64,000 nucleotides of DNA from an uncultured Roseobacter sp. (GTDB lineage Bacteria > Pseudomonadota > Alphaproteobacteria > Rhodobacterales > Rhodobacteraceae), in the NCBI RefSeq assembly GCF_947495275.1, contig NZ_CANLYL010000015.1, positions 1 through 64,000 of the forward strand, written 5' to 3'. The position numbers and the translations under genes were made by a program. The notes beneath the pieces were generated by a model, which saw nothing but the letters and a program-made list of their open reading frames with translations, ran no database searches and had not been told where the DNA came from. Positions 1-8,256 of this stretch are shown here, piece after piece; positions within the stretch are counted from its first letter, which is position 1; every line of letters begins with the position of its first letter.

Positions 1-146
1 GATACTTCCATGCGTCGAGAGAATTCAATCAGCAGTTCACTCGCCGATCAAGGATACTCTTTTCAACCAAATTCGCCGCATTGCATCATTGTCGAACAGC
101 GCTGAAACGGTCCACTGAAAGACCGAAAGCACAGGCCTCGATTTGA

Positions 147-650
147 TCAGAAAGGCTCTATACGATCCGCCGACAGAGCGTAGGCGATATCGGCTAACTG
201 CGTGGATGTCGAAGCTGTGCCGAACATGCCGATGACATTCACAGGCTCAAACAGACCGGAGCTTTCGTAGGGCACGCCGGTAGTGACAAAAACCAACTGG
301 TTTGCGGGCGGTGGCGGAACATGTACGCAGGCACCTACGAACGGTACCAGTATAAAGGCGGTGACACCGGTGCCCGAATAATCAATCGGAACGATAAACC
401 CTGGCAGTCGGACGATCTCGCCGTTCCAGTCTGTACGCACGCCGTGTGAGGGTGGTTGCTGGTTCGACAGGCTGGGGCCATCGTGTTGTAACAGCCCTTG
501 AATGACGGGCGGGATAGCCGGTTGACCCTCTGGCACCAGATCGGTCCACTCCAGATCTATGAAGTCCTGGGCGGCCACACTGCTTGGCGCCACCACAAAT
601 ACACTGAGCGCGGCCAGCATTGCCCGCCGGTCCAAGTGATTTGCTACCAT
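147..650 (-). CDS. DUF3299 family exported protein (copy 2 of a tandem pair)
   Basis: A 167-residue secreted protein of the DUF3299 family (COG3495). The N terminus is a signal peptide that starts with basic residues and ends near VAAQD. The family core is visible as the run PGFIVPIDYSGTGVTAFILVPF followed by GACVHVPPPPANQ, which the upstream gene repeats almost word for word. It is the last gene of the zur-zrgA-ABC operon, and its start overlaps the stop of the preceding paralogue by a few bases. DUF3299 proteins commonly sit beside zinc-responsive ABC transporters, so a periplasmic role in metal acquisition is likely but unproven. No catalytic residues can be named. Confidence 0.85.
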   Translation of the reverse strand: MVANHLDRRAMLAALSVFVVAPSSVAAQDFIDLEWTDLVPEGQPAIPPVIQGLLQHDGPSLSNQQPPSHGVRTDWNGEIVRLPGFIVPIDYSGTGVTAFILVPFVGACVHVPPPPANQLVFVTTGVPYESSGLFEPVNVIGMFGTASTSTQLADIAYALSADRIEPF

Positions 651-1147
651 TCGTAGACCTCGATGAGATCAGCGCTGAGCCCATAGCCGATGTCTGCAAT
701 CGTAGTGGATTGCAGTTCATGCCGCATCCGGCCCGTAACCCAAACCGGGTCCCACAGCTGGTCACTTGGCCAAGGCGTCTTGCTATCCACAAAGACAAGC
801 TGGTTGGCGGGCGGTGGTGGCGTGTGAATGCAGGCCCCGACGTAGGGCACCATGATAAAGCTGGTGACGCCCGCAGTAGACATATCGATTGGCAGCACAT
901 AGCCCGGCATCTTGATGTAGGCGCCGTGCAGTTCCTTGTTCAGCTTGGTTGCGTTCTCATCGAATTCTGGCAGCCAGGTGTCGTTGATTGCGTCAATTTC
1001 ACCCTCACCAATGATTTCGGCATAAGGCACACCCGGAGGGATGAGATCATCCCAACCGATCACGCGAGGTGTCGCTGCAACGCCAGCACGTGGCAGGACA
1101 GCGCAAGCTGCAGCAGCCGCAATGAGATGTCGGCGGGAAAGTGTCAT
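644..1147 (-). CDS. DUF3299 family exported protein (copy 1 of a tandem pair)
   Basis: A 167-residue protein of exactly the same length as its downstream neighbour and clearly its paralogue: both carry the PGYVLPID/PGFIVPID strand, the VPYVGAC or VPFVGAC turn and a proline block before ANQLVFV. The start at 1147 gives MTLSRRHLIAAAAACAVLPRAG, a twin-arginine-like or Sec signal peptide, and is preceded by an AGAAGGG ribosome-binding site. A longer reading frame reaches 1270 but would overlap the permease gene. It sits 17 bases after the FtsX-like permease in the same operon. The RRH motif followed by a hydrophobic stretch suggests export. Role inferred: a periplasmic partner of the zinc-linked ABC system. 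Confidence 0.87.
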   Translation of the reverse strand: MTLSRRHLIAAAAACAVLPRAGVAATPRVIGWDDLIPPGVPYAEIIGEGEIDAINDTWLPEFDENATKLNKELHGAYIKMPGYVLPIDMSTAGVTSFIMVPYVGACIHTPPPPANQLVFVDSKTPWPSDQLWDPVWVTGRMRHELQSTTIADIGYGLSADLIEVYEW

Positions 1148-1164
1148 CGTTCCAAACCCTTCTG

Positions 1165-2415
1165 CTAAATTCGCACCATCATACCATCTGCCAGCGACAT
1201 ACGGTAGGCCCGGAACGCGGGCACAAGGCTCACAATTGCGCCAGCGGCCACGACGCCCAACAGGACCCAAAACTCCCGAAGCGATGGCGGTTCAATCGGA
1301 AGCCAAAGGCCAAAGGTTGCATCGACAAGCGGTTGGGCCACAAAAAGCCCAGCATAAAGCAGAGCAAGTCCGATGACGGCACCGAGGGCCGCCATCAGAG
1401 CGGCCTCAAGCACCAGCAGGCTGAGAATGACGCGAGGCCGCGCGCCCATGGCGCGAAAGATCGCCATTTCGCGGCGGCGTTCATTCAGGCTGGAGAAGAT
1501 CGTTGCCATCATGCCAATGAGCGCGGTGACAACAACCATGGCCGACACGGCGATCAGAGCGGTCTCTGCGATCCCCACGATTTGCCAAAGCTCCTGGAGA
1601 GCGACACCCGGCAGGATCGCCAGCAACGGCTCCTGCGGGTATTCATTGATGGCGCGTTGCAAGCCAAAGACCTGCAAGCGGCTTTTGACACCCACGAGCG
1701 CCGCCGTCACGGCAATTGGCTCCAGTTCCATCTGGCGGATTACGTCGGCAGGGGTCGATTGACCCGGAATCTTGGCCCCGCTTTGCCAATCCACGTGTAT
1801 TGCTTCAATCGCTTCGAGGCTGACAATCACCGTGCGGTCTACCGGTGTGCCGGTCTTTTCCAATATACCGGACACGCGAAAGGGTTGATCCTCGTGCTCG
1901 ACAAAAGACGCAAGCCCGTGAGCCACGACAATGGGGTCTCCCACTGCATAGCTAAGCGTCGCTGCCACATCCGCCCCGATCACGGTGTCAAAAAGATCAT
2001 CCATGATCGCGCCTTTTTCTACGGCCAACGATTGCCCGGCGCGGTATTTATAACGCTCAAAGAACGCGGTGGATGTGCCCATGACCCGGAACTGACGGTG
2101 GCTGTCGCCAAGCGAGATAGGCACGATCCAATCGACCTCTGGACGGGCGGCAATGTCCTGGTAGCTCGCCCAAGTCAGATTGTTCGTGGCGTTCCCAATG
2201 CGGAAGACCGAATAGAGCAGCAACTGCACGGAACCCGACCGCGCCCCGACAATCAGGTCCGTGCCGGAGATCGTATCGGCAAAGCTGGCCTTCGCACCGG
2301 TCCGGACTTTTTCGACCCCCAGGAACAGAGCCACGGACAAGGCAATAGCGACGATGGTCATGGCGACGGTCAGCGCACGTGCCATAAGCGAGCCAAGGCA
2401 GAGACGTAGCATCAT
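1165..2415 (-). CDS. FtsX/MacB-like ABC transporter permease
   Basis: A 416-residue inner-membrane permease of the FtsX/LolCE/MacB type. It has one N-terminal membrane helix (about residues 12-35), a long periplasmic domain, and three C-terminal helices: one around TALIAVSAMVVVTALIGMM, one starting at VILSLLVLEAALMAA, and one containing FWVLLGVVAAGAIVSL. This 1+3 topology is that of mechanotransmission ABC systems, which pull on periplasmic partners rather than move a solute through a channel. The start overlaps the stop of the ATPase gene by four bases, so the two are translationally coupled. In the zur operon it most likely acts with the ZrgA-like and DUF3299 proteins. A 422-codon reading frame on the opposite strand is a shadow. 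Confidence 0.9.
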   Translation of the reverse strand: MMLRLCLGSLMARALTVAMTIVAIALSVALFLGVEKVRTGAKASFADTISGTDLIVGARSGSVQLLLYSVFRIGNATNNLTWASYQDIAARPEVDWIVPISLGDSHRQFRVMGTSTAFFERYKYRAGQSLAVEKGAIMDDLFDTVIGADVAATLSYAVGDPIVVAHGLASFVEHEDQPFRVSGILEKTGTPVDRTVIVSLEAIEAIHVDWQSGAKIPGQSTPADVIRQMELEPIAVTAALVGVKSRLQVFGLQRAINEYPQEPLLAILPGVALQELWQIVGIAETALIAVSAMVVVTALIGMMATIFSSLNERRREMAIFRAMGARPRVILSLLVLEAALMAALGAVIGLALLYAGLFVAQPLVDATFGLWLPIEPPSLREFWVLLGVVAAGAIVSLVPAFRAYRMSLADGMMVRI

Positions 2416-3113
2416 GCGGCGGTCTGCTGTGGAAGTGTCACGTCCGACAATTGTACGACGCGATCGAAATGCTCCGCCAGACGCGCATCATGGCTCACCA
2501 TAAGGAGCGTGCTACCACAGGCGCGGGTCTGCGCGAAAAGGAGGTCCAGGAAGGTGGTCTGCGTCGCTGCATCTAATGCGGATGTTGGTTCGTCTGCGAT
2601 GATCAAAGGGGGTGCGCCAATCAGGGCCCGTGCGGCTGCGACCCGCTGTTGCTGGCCCACACTGAGCGTTCCGGCTTGAGCCGTGATCGCGTCTTCAGGC
2701 AAACCCAAATTCAAACAGAGCATCCTGGCTGTGTCGCGTGGTGACGGCACGCGCGCGCGGCGCAGGGGTGCAAAGCGCAGCGGCAGCAGGATATTATCGA
2801 GGACACTTGCGTATGGCAGCAAGTTGAACTGCTGAAAGATCAGCCCGATCTGCTCGGCACGAAACCTGTCCCGTTTGCCCGCCGAAAGAGACACGATGTC
2901 GGTGCCTGCGACGACAACAGACCCTGACCGCGCCGTAATCGTGCCGCAGATCAATGACAGAAGTGTCGATTTGCCAGACCCGCTTTCACCCAGAAGCAAA
3001 ACGCTCTCGGAAGGGTCAACAGCGAATTCCGGAATATCGAGCGCAAAGGACGCCCGACCCTGCCAATGGTAGTGGACATGCTGCAATGACAGGATTGGGC
3101 TGGCCGCACACAT
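2412..3113 (-). CDS. LolD-like ABC transporter ATP-binding protein
   Basis: A 233-residue ATPase partner of the FtsX-like permease. Walker A is GESGSGKST, the signature is LSVGQQQRVAAARAL and Walker B is LIIADEPTSALD, followed by the switch His in LMVSHD, so it should hydrolyse ATP. The start at 3113 is preferred because it lies just beyond the stop of the upstream gene; the frame extends to 3188, which would overlap that gene by about 60 bases. The family (LolD/MacB/FtsE) powers periplasmic mechanical work. Its place behind Zur and the His-rich ZrgA-like protein points to zinc acquisition. Confidence 0.9.
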   Translation of the reverse strand: MCAASPILSLQHVHYHWQGRASFALDIPEFAVDPSESVLLLGESGSGKSTLLSLICGTITARSGSVVVAGTDIVSLSAGKRDRFRAEQIGLIFQQFNLLPYASVLDNILLPLRFAPLRRARVPSPRDTARMLCLNLGLPEDAITAQAGTLSVGQQQRVAAARALIGAPPLIIADEPTSALDAATQTTFLDLLFAQTRACGSTLLMVSHDARLAEHFDRVVQLSDVTLPQQTAA

Positions 3114-3126
3114 AATCGCGCTTGGC

Positions 3127-3741
3127 TCAGAACATGTCGCGCAGATCAAGAACGGGTGCATCGCGCTCAACCTCGAAGGCTGTAGCACCCCGGTCAGTGA
3201 TCACCTGAACCTCCAGTTCCAGCGCGTTCGGAAAGGCGTCGAAGTAGGCAAAGTCGATCAGCGTCGCCTGCGCGGGATTTGCGCAATTCAGCAGGTATTC
3301 GGCGTGAAACTCTGTGTGGCCGTCCTCTTCGGCATGGTGTTCGTCTTCATGATCGTGCTCTGCGTGATCGTCACCCTCTTCTTCGTGTTCTGCATGATCC
3401 TCATGCCCATGCTCATCATTTGCCTCTTCACTTTCCAGGGACGCACTTGCCTGAACAACGCTGCATCCAGCAGCCGCAGGCAGAGCGAAGAGATCAAGGG
3501 GACGTGCAAGCGTGGCCACCGCAGCGTCCACAAGGCCGCGATCTTCAGCGCTCTCGGCAGTATATTCAAAGCCCACGATATCCGCACCCGGTGCGTGCAA
3601 TTCCATCGCGATCTGGTCACCATCGAAAGCGATGTTCAACTGACCTACGCCGTGTTCGTGGGCGTCCAATTGGCGGGTTTCGTCTGCAGTAGCAGCGCTT
3701 GCAGTGAGGATGATGAGAGCAGTTGGAACGAGTCTGGTCAT
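3127..3741 (-). CDS. ZrgA/DUF2796-type histidine-rich periplasmic zinc protein
   Basis: A 204-residue exported protein. The chosen start at 3741 gives MTRLVPTALIILTASAATAD, a good signal peptide; a longer frame to 3963 runs into zur. After the LDAHEHGVGQLNIAFDG motif typical of DUF2796/ZrgA comes a loop (roughly residues 106-145) packed with His, Asp and Glu, as in EHGHEDHAEHEEEGDD, which should bind divalent metal. The C-terminal part resumes the family fold. ZrgA proteins of Vibrio are Zur-regulated and belong to a zinc ABC uptake system. The same gene set (ATPase, FtsX-like permease, DUF3299) follows here, so the role is assigned by family plus context. Confidence 0.85.
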   Translation of the reverse strand: MTRLVPTALIILTASAATADETRQLDAHEHGVGQLNIAFDGDQIAMELHAPGADIVGFEYTAESAEDRGLVDAAVATLARPLDLFALPAAAGCSVVQASASLESEEANDEHGHEDHAEHEEEGDDHAEHDHEDEHHAEEDGHTEFHAEYLLNCANPAQATLIDFAYFDAFPNALELEVQVITDRGATAFEVERDAPVLDLRDMF

Positions 3742-3772
3742 GGCTTTGATCCTATTTGGAGGTCTGGAAGGC

Positions 3773-4159
3773 TTATGTCGCGCAGGCTTGGCAGCGACCG
3801 TGGATTTCGACGATGTGGCGCGTGGCCTGAAATGCTGACTGCTCAGACAGGGCTTTGAGCTTAGGCAAAATCGGAGACCCATCATGTTCCTCAACGGTGC
3901 CACAATCCTCACAGACGGCGAGCACAGGAACTGATGCCTCGTGATCACAGCGGCAAGGTACAAATGCCTTCATGGATTCCAACTTGTGCGCCCGGCCTTG
4001 TTCCGTCAGTGCCGCGAGCGTGCGGTAGATCGTTGGTGCCGCGAGACCGGGCTCGCCAGGTTTCATTCGGTCCAGAATGGCATATGCCGTCATGGGCTTG
4101 CCGTGCTTTTTTAGGACTTTCAAGACATCCGATTGTCGCGTTGCCGCCTGTTTCCGCAT
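3773..4159 (-). CDS. zur: Fur-family zinc uptake regulator Zur
   Basis: A 128-residue Fur superfamily repressor. The N-terminal winged helix includes APTIYRTLAALTEQGRAHKLES, the recognition helix region of the family. The C-terminal dimerisation domain carries two CxxC pairs (CEDC about residue 83, CQAC near the end) for structural zinc and a conserved VEIHGRC segment. It is the first gene of a six-gene operon whose products look like a zinc uptake system. This context, together with a TTAT-N3-ATAA palindrome just upstream, favours Zur over Fur or PerR. Autoregulation through that site is inferred. Confidence 0.9.
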   Translation of the reverse strand: MRKQAATRQSDVLKVLKKHGKPMTAYAILDRMKPGEPGLAAPTIYRTLAALTEQGRAHKLESMKAFVPCRCDHEASVPVLAVCEDCGTVEEHDGSPILPKLKALSEQSAFQATRHIVEIHGRCQACAT

Positions 4160-4194
4160 GAACAGCGTCCCCTGATAAGCGAATCATTTAGTAC

Positions 4195-4207
4195 TTTATA
4201 AAATAAC
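4195..4207 (-). promoter_or_regulatory. Candidate Zur box upstream of zur
   Basis: Read on the minus strand the site is GTTATTTTATAAA, in a short AT-rich patch 36-48 bases upstream of the zur start. Its TTAT-N3-ATAA core has the same half-sites and spacing as the GTTATAATATAAC-like Zur operators of alphaproteobacteria. The outermost right base (A instead of C) and the centre differ from that consensus. Binding is inferred. Confidence 0.5.
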
Positions 4208-4806
4208 TTTGGGCTGAGATCACCATGCCAAATTGAGGGTGGCCCGTCTGTAAGCCCAACACAGGCAGAGCATCTGGAACGGTCTCAGTTTCCATCTAAT
4301 CGTCGTGAAGCTGCGGAGGGTTGGCGTATTGGATGGGACATGCCTCCGGGCCTTGGCAATGCGAGGTCTTCTCGGCTGTCTGACCTTCAGAAACAGGCAG
4401 AAAGAATTTTGCCATGCCCAAAGCTGAATCCTGGCGAATTTGAGGTCAAACGCTTCTGTAATGTTTTTGTCCATTACCTTCGATCTTTCGAAACGATTGA
4501 AGTTTTGCCGTCATCCTTAGCTGTTGATCGATGCATCATGTAAGCGCGACAACGATACATCTGCTTACTGCAAACATAGCTTTGCAAAACAATCTGTGGT
4601 GGATCAGAAACCAAACCTGATCCAAAGATGTTGGTATTACCTCTTCAGTCCTGTCTCGCCGTGGTGAGCCGAAGCGAGACCAACGGTTTCTTAGTCCCTG
4701 CTCTGGGCTTTCTAAGTCAAATAAACCCACCATCTGTTTGCCCCCAAGACCAATCATCTCTTGGCACAATTCTACTGAGCTAAGACAGGCACGCCTTAAC
4801 AAGCGC

Positions 4807-4888
4807 CTCTCTCCCGCATTGCTCATATCGGTAAGTACACTATGGTCGTGGGGTTTAATGCCGGAGCTATCAGAAATCAGGGAGAGAG
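4807..4888 (+). promoter_or_regulatory. Inverted repeat able to mask the symporter ribosome-binding site
   Basis: CTCTCTCCC at 4807-4815 is the exact complement of GGGAGAGAG at 4880-4888, which is the Shine-Dalgarno sequence of the symporter gene starting at 4891. Pairing the two arms would hide the site under a 9-bp stem enclosing a 64-base loop. The arrangement suits a regulatory leader such as a riboswitch or sRNA target, but I recognise no known riboswitch core in the loop. Confidence 0.45.
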
Positions 4889-4890
4889 AC

Positions 4891-6318
4891 ATGGACGCGA
4901 TAATCGACTTCCTCAACACCATTTTCTGGGGATATGTATTGATATATGGCCTGCTGGCGGTGGGTTTGTATTTCACTCTGCGCCTCGGGTTTCTCCAGTT
5001 TCGGCATTTCCCAGAGTTCTTTCGGGTTATCGCCAAGAGCCCGAAAACGGACGCCGCGGGAATTTCGCCGCTCCAGGCGCTGACCATCAGTCTTGCGTCA
5101 CGGGTCGGTACCGGAAACCTTGCGGGTGTGGCTGTGGCGCTAACCCTTGGCGGGCCGGGCGCGATCTTCTGGATGTGGATGGTGGCGCTGGTCGGCATGG
5201 CGACCGCCTATGCTGAATCCACGCTGGCCCAGCTTTACAAGGTCAAGAATGAAGACGGCGAATACCGTGGCGGGCCGGGGTTTTATATGGCCCGCGGTCT
5301 GGGACAGCGCTGGATGGGCGTGGTGTTCTCGCTGGCATTGATCCTGTCGTTCGGGCTGGTGTTCTCCGCCGTTCAGGCCAACTCGATTGCCGATGCCACA
5401 GCCGCCGCTTTCGACATTCCCAAGCTGGTTGTCGGGTTGATCATCGGTGGGCTCGTGTCACTGGTCATCTTTGGCGGGATCAAGAAGATCGCCAGTGTGG
5501 CTGAAATTGTGGTGCCCGTGATGGCTGGTCTCTACTTGCTGCTGGCGCTTATCGTCATCATCATCAATATCGCCGATGTTCCGGGCACGTTCTGGTTGAT
5601 CATTTCCTCGGCCTTTGGCCTGCAGGAAGCAGCCGGGGGCGTCACGGGCGGCGTGATGGCAGCCCTGCTCAACGGGGTAAAACGCGGGTTGTTCTCGAAC
5701 GAAGCGGGCATGGGGTCGGCACCAAACATCGCGGCGGTTGCCACACCGGCGCCGCACCACCCCGCCTCGCAGGGCATGGTGCAGGGGCTGGGTGTCTTTA
5801 TTGACACGATTCTGATCTGTACCGCGACGGCGCTGATGATCCTGCTGTCGGGCATCTATGCCCCAAATCAGGAGGTCACCGGGATCGAACTGACGCAGAA
5901 CGCGCTGACGGCCCATATCGGCGGGCTCGGCAATCTTTTCGTGGCAATCGCCATCTTCTTCTTCGCCTTCACATCGATCATCGGCAACTATTCCTATGCG
6001 GAAAACGCGCTGACCTACCTTGGACTGGGCGGCAGGACCTCGTTGATGGTCATGCGCAGCCTGGTCGTGCTGATGGTGATCTGGGGATCAATGCAGAGCG
6101 TGCGCACGGTGTTCAATGCCGCCGATGCTTCCATGGGGCTGATGGCCACGGTGAACCTGATCGCAATCATGCTGCTCTCGGGCACGGTGATCAAGCTGAC
6201 GAAGGACTACTTTGCCCAACGCGCAGCCGGAAAAGAACCCATTTTTGACAACGATGATTATCCCGAACTCGCGGGCAAGATCGACGGTACGATCTGGACG
6301 CGCCACGGCAAGGGCTAG
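4891..6318 (+). CDS. Sodium:amino-acid (alanine/glycine/glutamine) symporter, AGCS family
   Basis: A 475-residue polytopic inner-membrane transporter. Family motifs are clear: SRVGTGNLAGVAVALTLGGP near the N terminus and NGVKRGLFSNEAGMGSAPN in the middle, both hallmarks of AGCS Na+-coupled carriers. About ten membrane helices are readable. The start at 4891 (MDAIIDFLNTIFWGY) has a strong GGGAGAGAG ribosome-binding site; an upstream in-frame start at 4738 would add 51 residues outside the family pattern. The next gene encodes glutaminase, which suggests that glutamine is among the substrates, but substrate cannot be read from sequence. A strong hairpin follows the stop codon. Confidence 0.93.
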   Translation: MDAIIDFLNTIFWGYVLIYGLLAVGLYFTLRLGFLQFRHFPEFFRVIAKSPKTDAAGISPLQALTISLASRVGTGNLAGVAVALTLGGPGAIFWMWMVALVGMATAYAESTLAQLYKVKNEDGEYRGGPGFYMARGLGQRWMGVVFSLALILSFGLVFSAVQANSIADATAAAFDIPKLVVGLIIGGLVSLVIFGGIKKIASVAEIVVPVMAGLYLLLALIVIIINIADVPGTFWLIISSAFGLQEAAGGVTGGVMAALLNGVKRGLFSNEAGMGSAPNIAAVATPAPHHPASQGMVQGLGVFIDTILICTATALMILLSGIYAPNQEVTGIELTQNALTAHIGGLGNLFVAIAIFFFAFTSIIGNYSYAENALTYLGLGGRTSLMVMRSLVVLMVIWGSMQSVRTVFNAADASMGLMATVNLIAIMLLSGTVIKLTKDYFAQRAAGKEPIFDNDDYPELAGKIDGTIWTRHGKG

Positions 6319-6356
6319 GTCCGGACCACCGTGATCGTGGTCTTGCAAGATCAACA

Positions 6357-6396
6357 CCCGCGTCCCGACCGTATCGGTAACCGGTCGGGACGCGGG
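6357..6396 (+). promoter_or_regulatory. Perfect 15-bp stem-loop between symporter and glutaminase genes
   Basis: CCCGCGTCCCGACCG (6357-6371) and its exact reverse complement (6382-6396) flank a 10-base loop. There is no U-run after the stem, so it is not a classic terminator. It lies 38 bases after the symporter stop and 37 bases before the glutaminase start. A role in stabilising the upstream mRNA or setting the ratio of the two products is likely. Confidence 0.7.
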
Positions 6397-6433
6397 TCAC
6401 GAGCACATCCGGCCAAGCAATGAAGGACCCGTC

Positions 6434-7378
6434 ATGGCGAATGACACACCCGATCTCAGGCAGATTATTTCGCAGATCAACAGCGATATGGCCCGGGTTG
6501 AAGACCGCGGCACCGTCGCCAACTACATCCCGCAGCTGGCCTGCGTGGACCCCTCTCAGTTCGGTATCGCCGTGGTCACCGCCGATGGGGGGATCGTAAA
6601 GGGCGGGCACGCGGATACACCCTTTTCCATCCAGAGCGTGTCGAAGGTTTTCACGCTGACCCTGGCCCTCAGACAATTGGGCGAAGCGCTCTGGGATCGC
6701 GTCGGGTGGGAGCCCTCGGGTGATCCGTTCAATTCCATCGTTCAGCTTGAGGCGGAAAACGGTCGACCACGCAATCCCTTCATCAATGCCGGTGCCATCG
6801 CGGTGACGGATGCGCTGCTGGGCCGCCGTACACCGGTCGAGGTCATCACCGAGATTTTACAGTTTCTGCGCGAGGTCGCGCAGGACGAAAGTATTTCCGT
6901 GGATGCAGTCGTCGCCAAGTCCGAAAAGGCATCCGGGTTTCGCAACGTCGCATTGGCCAACTTCATGCGCGATTGGGGGATCATTCGCAATGCGCCTGAG
7001 AAGGCACTGGGTGTCTATTTCAATCACTGCGCGGTCAGCATGTCCTGCCAGCAACTGGCGCTTGCCGGGCGCTATCTGGCGTGGGGCGGGCGCCTGGATC
7101 CTGAAGGTCCCCAGATCATCCCGGCGATCATCGCGCGGCGTATAAACGCATTGATGCTGACCTGCGGGCACTATGATGGTTCCGGGGCGTTCGCCTTTCG
7201 TGTCGGCCTGCCTGGCAAAAGTGGCGTCGGTGGTGGTATTCTGGCCATTGTACCGGGACAGGCATCTATCGCAGTCTGGTCCCCGGGTCTGAATGAGGTC
7301 GGTAATTCAAAACTCGGCTCGCTGGCTTTGGAAAAACTAGCCAACCAAACAGGCTGGTCAGTTTTCGCGATGCATTGA
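6434..7378 (+). CDS. glsA: Glutaminase A
   Basis: A 314-residue serine-dependent glutaminase (L-glutamine to L-glutamate and ammonia) of the beta-lactamase-like fold. The catalytic SxxK tetrad is in SIQSVSKVF (about residues 60-68). Conserved family segments [20 protein letters not shown] and the late [12 protein letters not shown] strand are all present, and length matches the family. No signal peptide is seen, so it should be cytoplasmic. It lies just after the AGCS symporter, separated by a hairpin, consistent with uptake of glutamine followed by deamidation. The start is ATG 6434 in the context gacccgtc. Confidence 0.95.
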   Translation: MANDTPDLRQIISQINSDMARVEDRGTVANYIPQLACVDPSQFGIAVVTADGGIVKGGHADTPFSIQSVSKVFTLTLALRQLGEALWDRVGWEPSGDPFNSIVQLEAENGRPRNPFINAGAIAVTDALLGRRTPVEVITEILQFLREVAQDESISVDAVVAKSEKASGFRNVALANFMRDWGIIRNAPEKALGVYFNHCAVSMSCQQLALAGRYLAWGGRLDPEGPQIIPAIIARRINALMLTCGHYDGSGAFAFRVGLPGKSGVGGGILAIVPGQASIAVWSPGLNEVGNSKLGSLALEKLANQTGWSVFAMH

Positions 7379-7500
7379 GCGGACAGCCCATCCCCAAAAT
7401 TCAGCGCGTGCCATCCTTTGCCCAAATCTTTGCTGAGCACCTTCAGCAATGTCATTCAGCCTTGTGCAGCGAACCAAATCTAGCGATCCGTTGCTAATCC

Positions 7501-8256
7501 CTACAGATCGTCATGAATGAACTGTGCGCGCCTTTCACTTTCGGGCTTAACCAAATCAAGAGCATCTTCCAATACGATGCTTCCGTCGAACAAGGCGCGG
7601 CCCACAAGCGCCCCCGAAACGAACGGGACGTATTTTAGCCGCGAGAGATCATCTAAAGTGCGCGACAATCCCCTGGCAATCACAAGAGGTTTGGCCTCAC
7701 TGGCCAGTTGCGTAACCAAAGCGATGCTATCTTCGGCATCTCCGATATCTGCGTCGATATCTGTTACGATGATCGCCGCAAAAGGATCATCGTCGAAGGC
7801 CTTGAGAAAAGCCGAAGGTGTAAAAGCGCTTTTATGTTGCCAGGCATCGCTGACCACCAAGCCTTCGAAGACATCAACCGCGAGCACAACTTGATCGGGG
7901 AACAGTTTTGCGGCCTCCTTTACGATTTCCGGCTGATGCAAGGCCAGCGTACCTACCACCACGCGCCCGACGCCATGGTCGATCCATTCGGCAATGCGCT
8001 GCAAGCTACGAAACCCGCCCCCCAATTGCACCGGAATGCCCACAGTGCGGATGATCTCTCGTACAAGATCCGCATTGCGTTCATCACCAGACATGGCGTC
8101 AAAATCAGTGATCTGGAGCCACTCCGCGCCAGATTTGGCAAAGCTCTTGGCTTTTTCGACGGGATCGACGTGCCAAATGTGGGGTTCATTGGTGCGACCC
8201 CGAAACAGGCTGACACATCGGCCATCAAGTAATTCAATCAATGGATATAGGATCAT
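7501..8256 (-). CDS. HisA-like (beta/alpha)8-barrel paralogue
   Basis: A 251-residue protein of the HisA/HisF family. HisA landmarks are present: the N-terminal PLIELLDGRCVSLFRG, the phosphate-binding QLGGGFRS and VVVGTLAL turns, the central LAVDVFEG strand with the second-half TDIDADIGDAED, and the C-terminal VSGALVGRALFDG. The usual first catalytic aspartate of HisA (in ALDLIDG) is glutamate here (Glu8). The downstream aspartates are kept. No other histidine gene is nearby. It may be a paralogue with a changed substrate rather than the biosynthetic ProFAR isomerase. The gene stands alone on the minus strand. Confidence 0.8.
   Translation of the reverse strand: MILYPLIELLDGRCVSLFRGRTNEPHIWHVDPVEKAKSFAKSGAEWLQITDFDAMSGDERNADLVREIIRTVGIPVQLGGGFRSLQRIAEWIDHGVGRVVVGTLALHQPEIVKEAAKLFPDQVVLAVDVFEGLVVSDAWQHKSAFTPSAFLKAFDDDPFAAIIVTDIDADIGDAEDSIALVTQLASEAKPLVIARGLSRTLDDLSRLKYVPFVSGALVGRALFDGSIVLEDALDLVKPESERRAQFIHDDL

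Larger units (their letters stand above)
4160..4890. other. Long intergenic region between zur and the AGCS symporter
   Basis: About 730 bases with the zur promoter at the left end and the symporter leader at the right end. Several short open frames exist on both strands (for example 4220-4474 minus and 4340-4543 plus). None has a convincing ribosome-binding site, a recognisable domain or the codon character of the flanking genes, so I call no gene here. Base composition is lower in GC than the coding neighbours. Confidence 0.5.

Noticed and set aside
1141-2409. Long 422-codon open frame on the plus strand
   Set aside because: It is the shadow of the FtsX-like permease. The translation has no domain and is full of His, Arg and Gln, as expected of an antisense frame in GC-rich DNA.
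4220-4474. Possible small gene or transposase remnant upstream of the symporter
   Set aside because: The 84-codon frame has basic residues but no motif of any transposase, no inverted repeats and no ribosome-binding site.
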